Positions 1 to 11,540 of a stretch of DNA of 64,000 bases are shown here, in pieces. The notes beneath the pieces are model-generated. The model did not search any database. It was not told where the DNA came from and saw only the letters and a program-made list of their open reading frames with translations. Where the stretch lies: contig NC_059503.1 in assembly GCF_914767665.1 (NCBI RefSeq), positions 56,748,352 to 56,812,351 on the forward strand. Direction: 5' to 3'. A program made the position numbers and the translations under genes. Origin of the DNA: Harmonia axyridis (Eukaryota > Arthropoda > Insecta > Coleoptera > Coccinellidae). Numbering within the stretch: the first letter of the stretch is position 1; every line of letters begins with the position of its first letter.

Positions 1-87
1 CAAAGAGTTAATGTTACCATACAGAATTAATTGCCCGAAAAAATATAAAGGAGTTTGAAAAAATTTTCAAGATTGGTGTAGCAGTAA

Positions 88-490
88 GATCATTGAGTAA
101 TCGTTTACAGGGAATATTTTTTGGTATATTTTAATGCATATTTATAGGCAATTATTAAGGTTTTTCAATAAATTTCTATGTCTGTACTCTGTACTGGATT
201 CGAGCTAGCCGAAGCTAGTTCGATTGTGATTGGTAGCACTAAGTTTCCATCTCTCTTGTACGGGATCGAGCACATTATGTTTATTTCTCGTTCCTTCTGT
301 CTTTATTCTAAGTCTGTATTTTTTCTTAGTATTTATTGACATAGTCGTAGATAAAGTATAGTATTCAACTTGCGGTAATGGTCATAACTCACTTGATGAA
401 TTACAGCACTCGCCTGCGGCTCGTGCTGCAAACATCATCTGCGTGAGTTATGACCTACATTACCGCTCGTTGAATAATATACTATATCCG
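88..490 (+). repeat. Foldback repeat family, copy 1
   Basis: Matches 35220-35550 over most of its length (ATCGTTTACAGGGAA, TCTGTACTCTGTACT, CTAAGTTTCCATCTCTCTTG). At 355-485 it contains a hairpin MITE: TATAGTATTCAACTTGCGGT and GTCATAACTCAC pair with the complementary sequence ending GTTGAATAATATACTA. A GC-rich stem (CAGCACTCGCC...GGCTCGTGCTG) sits in the centre. Confidence 0.65.
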
Positions 491-499
491 AAAAACCAA

Positions 500-1739
500 T
501 TTTTTTTCCATTCATAATTATCCGCCCCGCAAAGCTTTTGTCTAGGAACGTCACTGTTTAGTAGAAAATAAGTCGTTTATATGTATAATTCAAATCGAAT
601 TGAAAAAGGGTTTATGTAAGTGCGAAGGGCAGATCAACAAAAGCTCAAAAATGTTTAACTTCACAACTAAAAACACTTACAGTATTGAGATGTCTTTCAA
701 AAAGCAGGTAGAAATTGTTTGGCACATAATTATTCATGCTGTAAATGACGTTGCAGTAAATATACCCTTCAGCTGTAAGATTCGACAAGAATGCCGCAGA
801 AGTTGGCTTTTACGCATTCATTTCCTATTTTGAAGGTCAAAAATATTATCTCGGTTACGCTTGACAGATGCTGTTGAGTTGGAGTTTTTTGTGGACATCA
901 ACAAATCGACATTTTTGGTTAGATATCCATTAACTATTCCGGAGAGTTCGAAATATCCTTCGATAATGAGTGTTTGAGTATTCACAACGAAAATAACCAA
1001 CGAAGCAGCGAGTGAAGAAGTCCACAAGAACTCCATCGGTTGAGAAAGGACGTTTTAAGCATACGCCAATGCCGGTTCGCCAACCGTAAAACGCGAACAG
1101 CTGTGCTCCGCATATATCTCCTTCTCTCTCTAGTCCCTTTGTGGTTTGCATTCTGCTAGCGTTCCCGTTCTGTTATGGGCCTTTCTCGTGGCTAATTGAT
1201 GCAGGAAACTCTCTAGCCGCGGTCGAACACGATAACAACGCGATTTTTCAAGTTGTTCCTAATTACTTTCACTCCGTCTGAATGTCGGCGATGAATGAAG
1301 CTTGACTTGTTGCTATTTCGAAGTTGGAGAGATTAATGCCAGAGGGACTTCTGAAAGAAAAACTGAAACTTCTCAAAATGATAGAATCAACCCATTCAAA
1401 ATCGGTTCAACATTTTTAGATTTCACATTCGTCGTTTGTATGAACCAAAATTTGCAAGAACCATCGACTCAAAAGTACTATTTCAAGTTTTGAATTGCAA
1501 ACGGAATTTTATTTATTTATTTACATATATGTACACATTACAGAAATATCCAAAATATATGTACAGTGAACAATCTATTTGTAGTATTTCTTCTTCATAT
1601 TCTAGAAGTTTTATATACACATTACATCATGAGGATTCCAGACACAACTGCCAAAACTCAATCGGCTGAAAATAAGTGCATAATAAAGGCTGATAAAAGG
1701 TTCAGTTGATCTGAAAGATTTGCAGGTTCTTATAATGAA
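500..1739. other. No gene recognised
   Basis: Only short frames without recognisable content. About 1060-1260 is less AT-rich than its surroundings. Confidence 0.5.
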
Positions 1740-2340
1740 GCTCATTAGACTGTTACATTTCCTCACTAAAAATTGGAGATGTGCTCTTCAAAAGTCATCT
1801 TGGAATCGAATATAATGCCCAAATCTTTCACAGAGGAAAACCTACAAAAAGAGAAGTCGCCAAGGGAGTTGTTGAAATCGAAGATATTGTATTTCTTGTG
1901 AAAGTTATATACTGACACTTGGTAAAATTGGGATGAAGCTTGTTCAGTTTACAGTATTCAACAAAGGAATTCAAGTCCTTCTGAAAGAGTAAGCAGTCTG
2001 ATAAATTTCTGACGGAAGAGAAGAACCTAATGTCTTCTGCGTAAAAAAGGAACATACTTAACTTAAATATAAACACCAAATCGTTAATATATATAAGGAA
2101 AGGGGGGAACCCAGATGGGATCCCTGGGGGACACCCGAAGTGACTTAAATTGCTCGTGATTTAAAGCCAGAAATAGATACGACCTGCACTCTATGGGACA
2201 AGTAAGAAGCAAACTATTACAAGAGATCGCCATTGATTCCAATGAGTAAAAGCTTGAACATATTGTGACAAACAAAGCTCATCAAATCCTTTGCTCAAAT
2301 CTAAATAAACAGAGTCAACTAAAAAACCTCCTATCTATGT
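1740..2340 (-). mobile_element. LINE reverse-transcriptase relic
   Basis: The minus strand shows, in order, a YLDLSKGFDE block (near 2290-2325), GVPQGSHLG (2103-2136) and FYAEDIRFF, where the YADD motif has become YAED (about 2032-2043). Frame breaks separate the pieces. Jockey/CR1-like non-LTR element, 5' and 3' truncated. Confidence 0.8.
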
Positions 2341-2554
2341 GCCGAAGTGTTGAAAATGTTTTATAATTGTTGAAAAAACGGAAGAGAGACTGATGTATTT
2401 TGTACTAAGATAACAAATTTATTGCCAAACACTCAACGTACCTATAGAACAACTATATAATTGATATTACTTTGGTCGAATTCCTTCCTCCTAAAATGAA
2501 TTTATCACTTGCAGCTTGACAGTAGCATATTACATAATAAGGATTTTAAGAAAC

Positions 2555-2925
2555 ATTACGCACGATTAGAAATAATTACGAGCCGCAAAGCGGCTAGTGC
2601 GTATTATTCTAGAAGTGCGTAATTGTCTTACAACTCGAATATTGTACCATATTTTTTGTATGACCGCATTCATTTATATGAAAACTTAGACAAATCCAAA
2701 AACTGGAGTCAAATCGCGACACAATTACGGAACGTCAAAAAGTTATCGGCTACGCGTGCTGTTCATTATTCGTTTCCGTGGCAACTACTAAAGGTTTTAT
2801 CTCATTAGCTCAGAAGTTGCCATATTGGTTGTTGATCGTGCCCTCTGTTTACGGTGAAGTCAATCGCACAGTGCTTAAATAGACAGTTACATAGTTGGCC
2901 AGTTGTACAAATTTCGCAATTTTCT
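2555..2925 (+). repeat. Dispersed ~350-bp repeat, copy 1
   Basis: Family shared with 8738-9075 (inverted) and 60140-60480. Near its left end is a hairpin, ACGAGCCGCAAAGCGGCTAG, embedded in ATTACGCAC...GTGCGTATT arms. Non-coding. Confidence 0.7.
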
Positions 2926-2929
2926 GTAA

Positions 2930-3775
2930 TAAGGGAAAAGAAAAAGAAATTAATGTATTCTCCTGATATGCTTATTTCCCAGACCTCAGAAAGATTACGA
3001 TCAATTCTCTTGAGAAATCAGTAATTTCTTTTCGGAATATCAGCATCCCCTACGTGAATCCTAAGAAGTACTTACTATCGACCCTCGCGCAATTCACCTC
3101 AAACCCCATAATTCTACGCAACGTCCGGTTAAACCTATCGGATCAAGTGGATCCACACACACATGACGGCAATTCCAACTTCCAGCGGACGACGGATGGA
3201 AGATGGAAAAAGATAAAACTACCCCGACCGGAAAGGGAGCAGCGGAAAGAGGGGAACCGGCGTCCCGAGGGACTCGCGCCGCGATTGAGTTGGACGAGGA
3301 GGCCCTCGTTCCCTCCTCCTATGCTGCTTCCACGCGTCAGGCTAATTCTCCGCCGCTGCATTAGCCTACGCGGAAGAATTTTCATTAAGGTTTTTCCGAG
3401 GGGCTCGACTACGCCGCCTCGAAGGGGAAAATGGATAAATAAGACTTGCCAATGGAAGAAAGCTATTATGCTAAGGTCACGAGGGTGTGTACAACAAATT
3501 TCTCCGACAGCATTCGGTAATCGATTTTTACGCCGCTATTCTCATTATAATCCTACTAGTTATTGTTATTCTTGGAATGTTAAATAATATCTGGAGGGTC
3601 CGAATCATCTAATCATCTTGTAAATATTGTCAACACTTGAGTTTTTCCATAAACATTTAGGTACCCGTTATTTTTTATTCTGAGTAGTCCTAATGACTTC
3701 CATTAAAACACCCTTGCACAGCTTTTCATAATCCACATCCTGTTTTCAACTCCTTTGCAGCTTATCAGCTTTGCG
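2930..3775. other. GC-richer island in unique sequence
   Basis: About 3050-3450 is clearly richer in G/C and CpG than the background. It carries a 177-codon frame and an antisense 80-codon frame, neither of which resembles a protein I know. A conserved regulatory region is possible but not shown. The remainder (to 3775) holds nothing recognised. Confidence 0.4.
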
Positions 3776-3990
3776 ATTAGGGAATCACGGCTTGACTTGA
3801 TATTCTAGCTACATGGCTTCAGCTTGATTTAAAATCAGTTTAAGTTCAACTCAATTAGTAGTTTTTCAATGTTAAGTCAAAAATATATTCATTGAGTACA
3901 CTTAAAATCAACTAATTGTCAATTGACTTGACATTGAAGTGATTTCAAGTCAAGCTTGAATAACAAGCCAAGCCGAATCCCTATTTGCGA
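3776..3990. repeat. Palindromic MITE, intact copy
   Basis: Left end TTAGGGAATCACGGCTTGAC and right end AAGCCAAGCCGAATCCCTAT are inverted repeats. Inside, GATTTAAAATCAGTTTAAGT pairs with a similar inner arm. A second copy of this family is at 9205-9990, split by a LINE tail. Confidence 0.75.
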
Positions 3991-4853
3991 TGATCCCATT
4001 CAGGCTATTAGCATTTCTCTAGAGAATGCTCTCTGAAATTAGTCACTACAGTAGGTATGATAATATCTTATATTCTCGTCAATTCTTCGAAAAAACCTCT
4101 ACGTCTGAAACTCAAACCAACCATTAAATATGGAACATTCTGCGATAACATCTTTCAAAAACTGCGAGAGTAAATTTTAAGACGTTTAGACTCGTACAAC
4201 TGAATTGAACACAAGTAGGAGCAACGAAATTTCTTCCAAGATTTAGATTTTCATTACAGTAAACTTTTAAAGGTTTAACAAACGTGATTCTAGCTCGTGC
4301 CTTACTTAACTTTGTAATCAGAAATTGATTATCCAGTTTCCAAGTACCTATCTACAGTTTTTCACTATCTGTATTTACTTCTTGGTTTCGAAGGTTTTCT
4401 TTATCGCTTTATTCAGAGCCGGTTTCATCACATGCGAATAAATAAATTAATTCCTACGGCGCAGCTTTAGTTCCTGCGCACTAGGATTAATTTCATTTAT
4501 ACGGATGTGAAGAAGAGTCTAAAAGAGTCTAAAATCCTTCATTACATAACTGTGACAGCGACCCGCGGTTATAATCGATATTAGGCCAAATGGTGACCCT
4601 CTTGTAGAGAAAAAGAAGATGATCTCCGAAAAGACAAAAACATAACGAGCGAAAGAGCTACCGTAAACGGCGAAAGAAAGCTTACCGTTTAGGGGTACTT
4701 GACTATCGCTACAACGAGTTTCGCCTCCGGTCTAATTGGACTTGATTAATTACCAGTCCTTAAACAACTGAAGACGCGAACGTGATTTTAGCAGAATCGA
4801 GGTGAATACGATGTTGCCGTGAACAAGATTTCAGAAGTATTGTTCCGTTCTCT
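3991..4853. other. No gene recognised; mild GC-rich patch at ~4555-4820
   Basis: Unique-looking sequence without frames of note. The GC-richer patch resembles the other islands of this window (3050-3450, 6570-6905, 11690-12060, 13590-13960). Confidence 0.4.
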
Positions 4854-4928
4854 GTGATGGCCTATTAGACGTTTATGGAAAACCAATGGAAATTTTATGA
4901 TGAAAATCTGCATGCTGGAGTTTGAGAC
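4854..4928. repeat. Terminal fragment of the 7.1-8.5 kb foldback element
   Basis: GATGGCCTATTAGACGTTTA and the following ~55 nt match the terminal arm starting at 7098. The rest of that element is absent here. Confidence 0.75.
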
Positions 4929-5170
4929 AAACTAAGAAATATACATAATTGAAAGAAAAGGCCCAAAAATTGACCCTTGTGGTACCCCCTGGCATATTTC
5001 AAGGACAGATAACATCTTGCAATAATGAAAAACCGCTTGGAAAAGTTCCGCAAGTCGAGAAGCGAGAAGAAGAATAGATTCATGACAAAATCAAGATGTA
5101 CAATGTTAACGTTTGAATAAGTCATCAAAGAATCATCCCATTTTGATCACCCAGTAGAGTTCTCAATGAT
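4929..5170 (-). mobile_element. LINE reverse-transcriptase fragment
   Basis: The minus strand reads GVPQGSIFGPFLSIMYIS, ending in a stop, preceded by ASRLAELFQAVFHYCKMLS. The same blocks (LANRLQAVFHNNKLS and GVPQGSILGPILFIIY) occur in the relic at 26.4-27.9 kb, so the two belong to one LINE family. Confidence 0.78.
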
Positions 5171-5241
5171 TATCAAAAAGTAAGTCCTGCGTTCATTTAG
5201 CATCTTTCGAAATCTCGTTCAATTAATTTGATTCATCTGAA

Positions 5242-6167
5242 GGGTGTTTTTTTTAGAGCTATAGAACTTTAAATTGCAATAAAACAACGATGATTCGATT
5301 GACATGAATTTTATTTATCCGCAAGACAATCTTGTGGCATTACATTTTAAATATGATTTCTGGCATATGACGGCTGGCTCGGATGTAGTCCAATCTGGAC
5401 GTCCAATTTTCGATGACTTTTTCCAACATTTGTGGCCGTATATTGGCAATAACACTGCGAATGTTGTCTTCCAAATAGTCAAAGTTTTGTGGCTTATTCG
5501 CATATACAAATGACTTTACATAGCCCCACAGAAAGTAGTCTAGCGGTGTTAAATCACAAGATCTTGGAGGCGAATTCACAGGTCCAAAACGTGAAATTAG
5601 GCGGTAACCAAACGTGTCTTTCAATAAATCGATTGTGGCACGAGCTGTGTGACATGTTGCACCGTCTTGTTGGAACCACAGCTTCTGGACATCATGGTTG
5701 TTCAATTAAGGAATGAAAAAGTTAGTAATCATGGCTTTATACCGATCACCATTGGCTGTAACGTTCTGGCCATCATCGTTTTTGAAGAAGTACGGACCAA
5801 TGATTCCACCAGCCCATAAAGTGCACCAAACAATCAGTTTTTCTGGATGTAACGGTGTTTCGACATACACATGAGGATTAGCTTCACTCCAAATGCGGCA
5901 GTTTTGTTTGTTGACGTAGCCATTCAACCAGAAGTGCGCTTCATCGCTAAACAAAATAAAATGGACTTAGTGTGCGATACGTATTCCGCACAGAACCATT
6001 ATTTTCGAAATGAAATTGCACTATTTGCAAGCGTTGTTCTGGCGTGAGTCTATTCATGATGAATTGCCAAACCAAACTGAGAATAAATCACTTGACAGCT
6101 GTTAAATCGGTCGGCATCTTGAACAGTAATACCAACTTAAAGTTATATACCTCGAAAAAAAAAACCC
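5242..6167 (-). mobile_element. DD41D Tc1/mariner-like element, internal-deletion derivative (copy 1)
   Basis: The ends are AGGGTGTTTTTTTTAGAGCT and its imperfect complement near 6140-6167. The minus strand has the N-terminal piece MNRLTPEQRLQIVQFHFENN (about 5985-6058) directly joined to FSDEAHFWLNGYVNKQNC, so the DNA-binding region between them is missing. The catalytic part has WFQQDGATCHTARATIDLLK and SCDLTPLDYFLWGYVKSF, with 41 residues between the two Asp. The first Asp is in SDEAHF. One frameshift near 5706 separates the two halves. Copy 2 at 58.8 kb has the same deletion. Confidence 0.87.
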
Positions 6168-7078
6168 GTTAGAAGTTATATGTTTTTTTTTGTAGAGGCC
6201 TTCCCATTTTTGGAAAATCGAAATATCTTTAAAACTTTAAGTTATAATTAAGCATATGAAATTTCGAACAAACTTGGGTTGAAATTGCTATAAATGTTCC
6301 ATAAGAAAAAGCAGTTTAGTCATTTAAAAATTTTTGGTGTATTTCGAAACTTTTCGAGATTATACCTCTAATAGAGCCTAATGATGATTTATTTTAATTG
6401 AAAAATGTCAGCGTCGCGTCAATGGTGTAACACCCTGTAGAAGTGAACGAGTGTATTAGAGACGTAGTTGAATTACAACCCCCAACAAAGTACCCACATT
6501 GGCTCTTAATCCCAACCCTCAGAGTATACTAATACCCGATAATCACGTCCATCTATTTATTATTCGATAACGATCTACCTTACAGCACTTGCCGGGCGCG
6601 TCGACTATTTGTCCTCCGGTCCCCGTACACAGCGGCTCATTAGCTCCTCGGGACGATCCATTCAATCAAGCTACGTCGGCCGGCCGAAGCGCCGTATCGG
6701 AACTGCGGCGTTAACGCAATTAGCGACCCGAAACTCCCCTCTCATTAGTATGCAACGCGAATCGTCCGAGCAGACGAGACTCGATTCGAAACGGGGCCCG
6801 CGGAACCTGTTAACAGGTGAGAAGGACGAGTGGATCCTCGGACCCGCACTCGAAACACTGCGTTCTTTTTTTTTTTGGAGCGGCACTTGTTCAGGTGCTC
6901 GCGTTTGAGGGGGACAAAAAACCGGACGAAAAAGAGGCGAATGTAAACCGATGTCAGAAAAATAATACCTACACCAAAAGTTAAGTTTGAATGAAAGTCT
7001 GTTAGTTTTAAAAGATGTTGACCGACCGATCAATTCGAATTATATGGTGGTTTCAGGAATGAACTGATATTGAACACA
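6168..7078. other. Unrecognised; GC/CpG-rich island ~6570-6905
   Basis: 6168-6440 is AT-rich and ends in ACACCCTGTAG, which looks like a Tc1/mariner-type terminus. The island at 6570-6905 has overlapping + and - frames with no recognised domain. A poly-T/poly-A break follows. Confidence 0.4.
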
Positions 7079-7080
7079 TA

Positions 7081-8485
7081 CAGGGTGATTCCCCGGGATG
7101 ACCTATTAGACGTTTATGGAAAACTATCCATAATTTTTAGCTGAAAATTTGCATATTGGGGTTTGAGACAATGATATTTCTCCCTAAAATATTTTCAGAT
7201 CTCTACAACTTCCGGTTATACTGGAAACACACTGCTACTTCCTTATTTCAAATGGCACATCCAGTATATTATTGCATCATTAGATAGCTTTTTTGATGTC
7301 AATTTCGGCAATATGCCATACCTTGGGTGAAAACTCAACGGTTCATGAGTTATTGGGATTCTTATGAAAAAAATGCTGGAGATGAGGACTCACATTTATT
7401 ATATATTATATATATATATACATTATATTATATATTTCAGCAGAAAAATTTTTTTCGGCAACTGCCCGGGAAGTGCTCACTTCGCGGACGCTTTTTCTCT
7501 GAGAAAGTACGAAAGTAGCATTTCCCGGCCTAGTCCGGAAAGTACGTACTTCCCGGACTAGGCCGAAAAAGAATCACATCGTTTGTGTCATTGTGAATAT
7601 GAAAATCTTGGTAGGTATATTTTTAATAAATGCAGTTGATCATTACCATAGCACCGAGAAAACGGCTGACAGTTCATATGATATTAGTTGTCAACAATTT
7701 GCATGTTTTTTTATCGCAATCGCAATAAAATATGGAAAGCACCAGCGATAGTGTTATTCTACACGGTTGACGAAAAAATATTGTACGCAACACGCCCGAA
7801 AATGGTTTCTTTTGGACTCACAGACTTCCAGGACTCGCTTACACTCGTCCTGGATTTTGTCTATTAGTCCAAAAAAATCCTATTTTCTGGACATGTTACG
7901 TAATAGTAATTTACGTAATTTACGGTTTGCTTAAGTAATCCCTACTATTTTTGTACGTAGAATCGACTGAAAAAATAAAAAATATAGGTTCTTATTTGAA
8001 AATCTTGAGTTTTGATGAATTTGTGTTGTCCAAGTTCATGATCTTCTTATGAACACCCTGTACATTTTTGGTTCGAACCGCAAACTTTCTTATAATACTA
8101 CGTATTTGCAGAATCGAAAAAGAAAAATATTTTCTCGAAAAAAGCTTTTTCTGCTGAAATATTCGAAAAAATGCGAGTCCTCATCCCCAAATTTTTTTTT
8201 ATAAGAATCTCAATAACTCATGAACCGTTGAGTTTTTACCCAAGATATGGCATATTGCCGAAATTGGCATCAAAAAAGCTATTTAATGATGCAATAATAT
8301 ACTGGGTGTGCCATTTGAAATATGGAAGTAGCAGCCTGTTTCCGGTATAACCGGAAGTTGTAGAGATCTAAAAATATTTTAGAGTGAAAGATCACTGTCT
8401 CAAATCCCAATATGCAAATTTTTAGCTCAAAATTATGATCAATTTTCTATAAACGTCTAATAGGCCATGCCGGTGAATCAACCTG
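7081..8485. mobile_element. Foldback (long-TIR) DNA element
   Basis: TA on both sides. Arms of about 320 bp (7081-~7400 and ~8165-8485) are inverted repeats, starting CAGGGTGATTCCCCGG and ending CCGGTGAATCAACCTG. The middle is non-coding and contains a 40-bp near-perfect palindrome at 7526-7565. Tc1/mariner-like TA target, non-autonomous. A lone arm fragment lies at 4854-4928. Confidence 0.85.
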
Positions 8486-8737
8486 TATATGACTTTGATT
8501 GGGGTAATAGCATTTCAAAAGTTTTGTGGAACCCGTAGTAAACGACTTATATGTCTGAAGTTCTGGTGTTCACTAATTAGATTTTGTTTGAGATAATTCT
8601 GGCGACTGGGGCTCGTCATGGTTCCCTTTTCCTTATTTTCCTTAGAGAAGCACCATACAAAAAATTGACCAATCAACGGCATCATTTTGAAATTTCCAGT
8701 TGTTGTTATTATGTTGATTCAACCTCAAAACGACATC

Positions 8738-9075
8738 AATCGTATCATACAACTCGCCAACTATGTAACTACGTATCTATTTAAGCACTGTGTAACGTAA
8801 AACTGTGCGATTTACTTTACCGTAAACAGAAAGCACGGTTAACAACCAATACGGTAGCAACTGTAAAGTAAATCGCACGGCGATGAACCAATAAGATGAA
8901 ACATTTAGTAGTTGCCAAGGAAACGAATAACAAACATCCCGCGTAGCCTATCACTTTTTGACGTTTCGTAATTGTGTCGCGATTTGCCACCAGTGTTTGG
9001 ATTTTCACAAGTTTTTATGGAAATGTATGCGGTCGTAGAAAAAGAATAGTACACAACTCGAGTACAACCCTATCT
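8738..9075 (-). repeat. Dispersed ~350-bp repeat, copy 2 (inverted)
   Basis: Complement of the 2555-2925 and 60140-60480 copies: ACAACTCGCCAACTA, GATTTACTTTACCGTAAACA, CGTAATTGTGTCGCGATTTG. Inside it, the motif around GCGATTTACTTTACCGT is partly repeated. Confidence 0.7.
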
Positions 9076-9204
9076 GAGTAATTGGCACTTTTGAAGCTGT
9101 TATCTTTTGACATCTAATTTACTATGAAAATGGAGAAAATTTTTGCTTTTGCACTAAAACATTCTTGTATCGTCGTGACTCGTGAAGCAACTTCTCGATC
9201 GGCA

Positions 9205-9990
9205 ATTAGGAATTCTCGGCTTTACTTGATATTCAAGCTACATGTCTTGAGCTTGACTTGAAATCAACTCGAGTTCAAGTCAATCAATCAATCAATCATT
9301 TATTTCAATGCTCTACAATTCTTAGACAGTTCAATTCCAAAAATTCAAAAACTATAATATATAAACAAAAACCATTTTTGAAAGATGGAATTTCAGAGGA
9401 GAAATCTGCCTGAGGTACAACCTTGTGTGCAGATCTCCTCCTCCATTTATGTATGGCGCTAGAGTAATATAGGCGGAAGAGGCAGGAAAGAAGCAGATAC
9501 ATAATTAAACTTTTTTTTTTTTTCAAAATAAGGAATTAAAATAGTTCGGATTCGATAATAAGAATTGTTTTCTTTCAGATTTAAACCTTCTTATATTATC
9601 AAAATCCTTCTTCAAGTCAGGAGGCAATTTATTAAAAAGTGTTGGTCTATAGTAGGTGACAAATCTTTGAGTGATGTTTGCGGACTTGAATGGAACATTG
9701 ATGTTTTTCTCCCTAGCAGATCTGGTACTGTAATTTCTGTCTGAGTCATTAATAGGGCAACTGAACACTTTGCAAATAATTGAGAGTTGAATGGATATAT
9801 AGATTTCTAATATTCAATATTTGAAGGCAGTTATATAATTCATCGGTTGGAAATCTGTTGGTAGTAGTTTTTCAATGTCCAGTCAAGTACTTGATAAATA
9901 AATACTTGACATTGAAAAACTATAACTTTAGTTGATTTCAAGTCAAGCCCAAGTCAAGTAGCTTGAATATCAAGCCATCCGTGAATCCCC
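9205..9990. repeat. Palindromic MITE, copy 2, split by a LINE 3' end
   Basis: The left part (9205-9282, GGCTTTACTTGATATTCAAGC) and the right part (about 9862-9990, GCTTGAATATCAAGCC...GTGAATCCCC) are the two arms of the MITE seen intact at 3776-3990. Between them lies LINE sequence ending in a (TTGA)n-like tail at 9283-9300. Confidence 0.72.
9283..9861 (-). mobile_element. LINE 3' end inserted in a MITE
   Basis: The minus-strand frame (9768-9523) encodes YRPTLFNKLPPDLKKDFDN, the C-terminal tail typical of insect non-LTR ORF2 proteins. It is followed by a poly-A-like run and a 3' end in a GATT-type microsatellite (ATTGATTGATTG). The reverse transcriptase is absent, so this is a 5'-truncated insertion. 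Confidence 0.7.
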
Positions 9991-10049
9991 AATAAAGACT
10001 CGGGTCTCAAGGATTTTAAAGTTCAGTTAACACAAGAACTCAAGCCGAT

Positions 10050-10485
10050 TTATCACCAACAACATCGTATCTTCGTTGATTGGGTCCTTGAAATGAATTA
10101 TCTTCAGTGGTGAGGCCCATTTTCTCTGAGAGTATACGTTAATAAGCGGAATTGTGACATTTGGAGCTCGGAGAATCTAAGAATGATTGTTGAAAAGCCT
10201 CTCCATCCTCAACCAACATATCACTGTTTGGTGCTGTTTTTGGGCTGGCGGTGTGATTGGACCGCTACCGAGCTACGATTAATAATTTTTTATGGCCTGA
10301 TTTGGAGGATATTGATATGACCAACGTTTATTTTCAACAAGACGGCGCCACCTGCCACACAAGCAACGAAACCATCGCAAATTACAAGAAAAGTTTTCTA
10401 GCTGTGTTATTTCTCGAAGAGATGATCAAAGTTGACCCCCGAGATCTTGTGATTTAACACCTTTAGACCTTTTTCTTTCATGAAG
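10050..10485 (+). mobile_element. DD41D transposase relic
   Basis: + strand FQQDGATCHTSNETI (about 10330-10375), preceded by an EKPLHPQPTYH-like block and followed by a broken catalytic C-terminus. Short, frameshifted, without visible termini. Confidence 0.7.
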
Positions 10486-10570
10486 TTATCTAGGACAAAC
10501 ATACAGCCGCAAATGTTGGAATTGGATATGAAAACTTTCATGAAATAGATATGGTTTTTCATTTTTAATA

Positions 10571-11540
10571 GAGGAAGGTCGCCTAATTTTGGATAGCTTT
10601 TTTTATTCAACTTCTTTTGTGTGAAAAAAAGATATTTTATTATTCTTTTTGTGCCTAATATATGTTATCAACTCAATTAAAACAGTATACGCTCACAAAA
10701 ATATTTATATTAACTCAAAAGAACATAATAAATGGACCAAAGTAAAATATAGCACTTTTTCAAATTCAAATAAAAAAAAGGGTTCCCAAAATTGGATACC
10801 CTATCCAAAATTGGGAACCAATTTTTCCGAGCAAAAATCACACACATAAGCGTTCGTTTTCTCACTACCAGCACAGTCTTCGTGTGCCCATCGGAAACGT
10901 ATTGAACACTGTATCCAGCAAAGTTTCCAGTGCAGAAAATACACGTCTGAGTCATCGTCATAAACAAGATTTTGTGAGGAGTCACTTTCTTCTTCAACCT
11001 TTTGACTCTTCTTTATCTTTTTAGTTTTAACTCGTCTTGTTTTTAGTTTTTCCAAAGGATTATAGTTTTGGCGTCTTTCCTTTTTTAAGGGATTCTTTTC
11101 TACTGTCTTTCTATAAGAAAATCCTGATTTTGGATATCCAATTTTAGGAAGCCTCTCCTATCCAAAATTAGGCAACCACTGGACTCTAGGTTAGGTGATT
11201 AAAATCAAAATGTCCATAAGAGTAATTCTTATTTCAAATACACAGGCTTATTTTACCACTATTCTTATACATCCTCGTAAACTTACACTATCCTACGCTA
11301 AGTACTTACCTTTTTATGACTGTTTATACGAGGTGAAACAAAAAACTCGTTGTTACAAATAAACACATAATATTTTTGTGCCACCTAGTATTGAATAGTA
11401 GTAGTATGTGCTTCACACGGGATCATTTTATGTTAGAGGTGCTTCGTTCTGTGTATTCTATCAAAGGAAATTGTAAACGGATATCGAGATAATGCAGTAT
11501 CCAAAATTAGGCAACTATCCAAAATAAGGCGACTTTCCTC
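10571..11540 (-). mobile_element. Pogo/Tigger-like element with zinc-finger tail, non-autonomous
   Basis: TA flanks and inverted ends GAGGAAGGTCGCCTAATTTT and the complement of AAAATAAGGCGACTTTCCTC. The sequence CCAAAATTGG recurs inside. On the minus strand, two frames together give a CxxC...WIQC...RWAHEDCAG...VCDFC zinc-finger-like segment after a basic and acidic stretch. This is the C-terminal tail seen on many insect pogo-like transposases. A frameshift separates the first CxxC from the rest, and the catalytic domain is absent. Confidence 0.72.

Noticed and set aside
3054..3587. 177-codon + strand frame
   Set aside because: Composition of a GC-rich patch, with an overlapping antisense frame. 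No domain, codon pattern or splice support.
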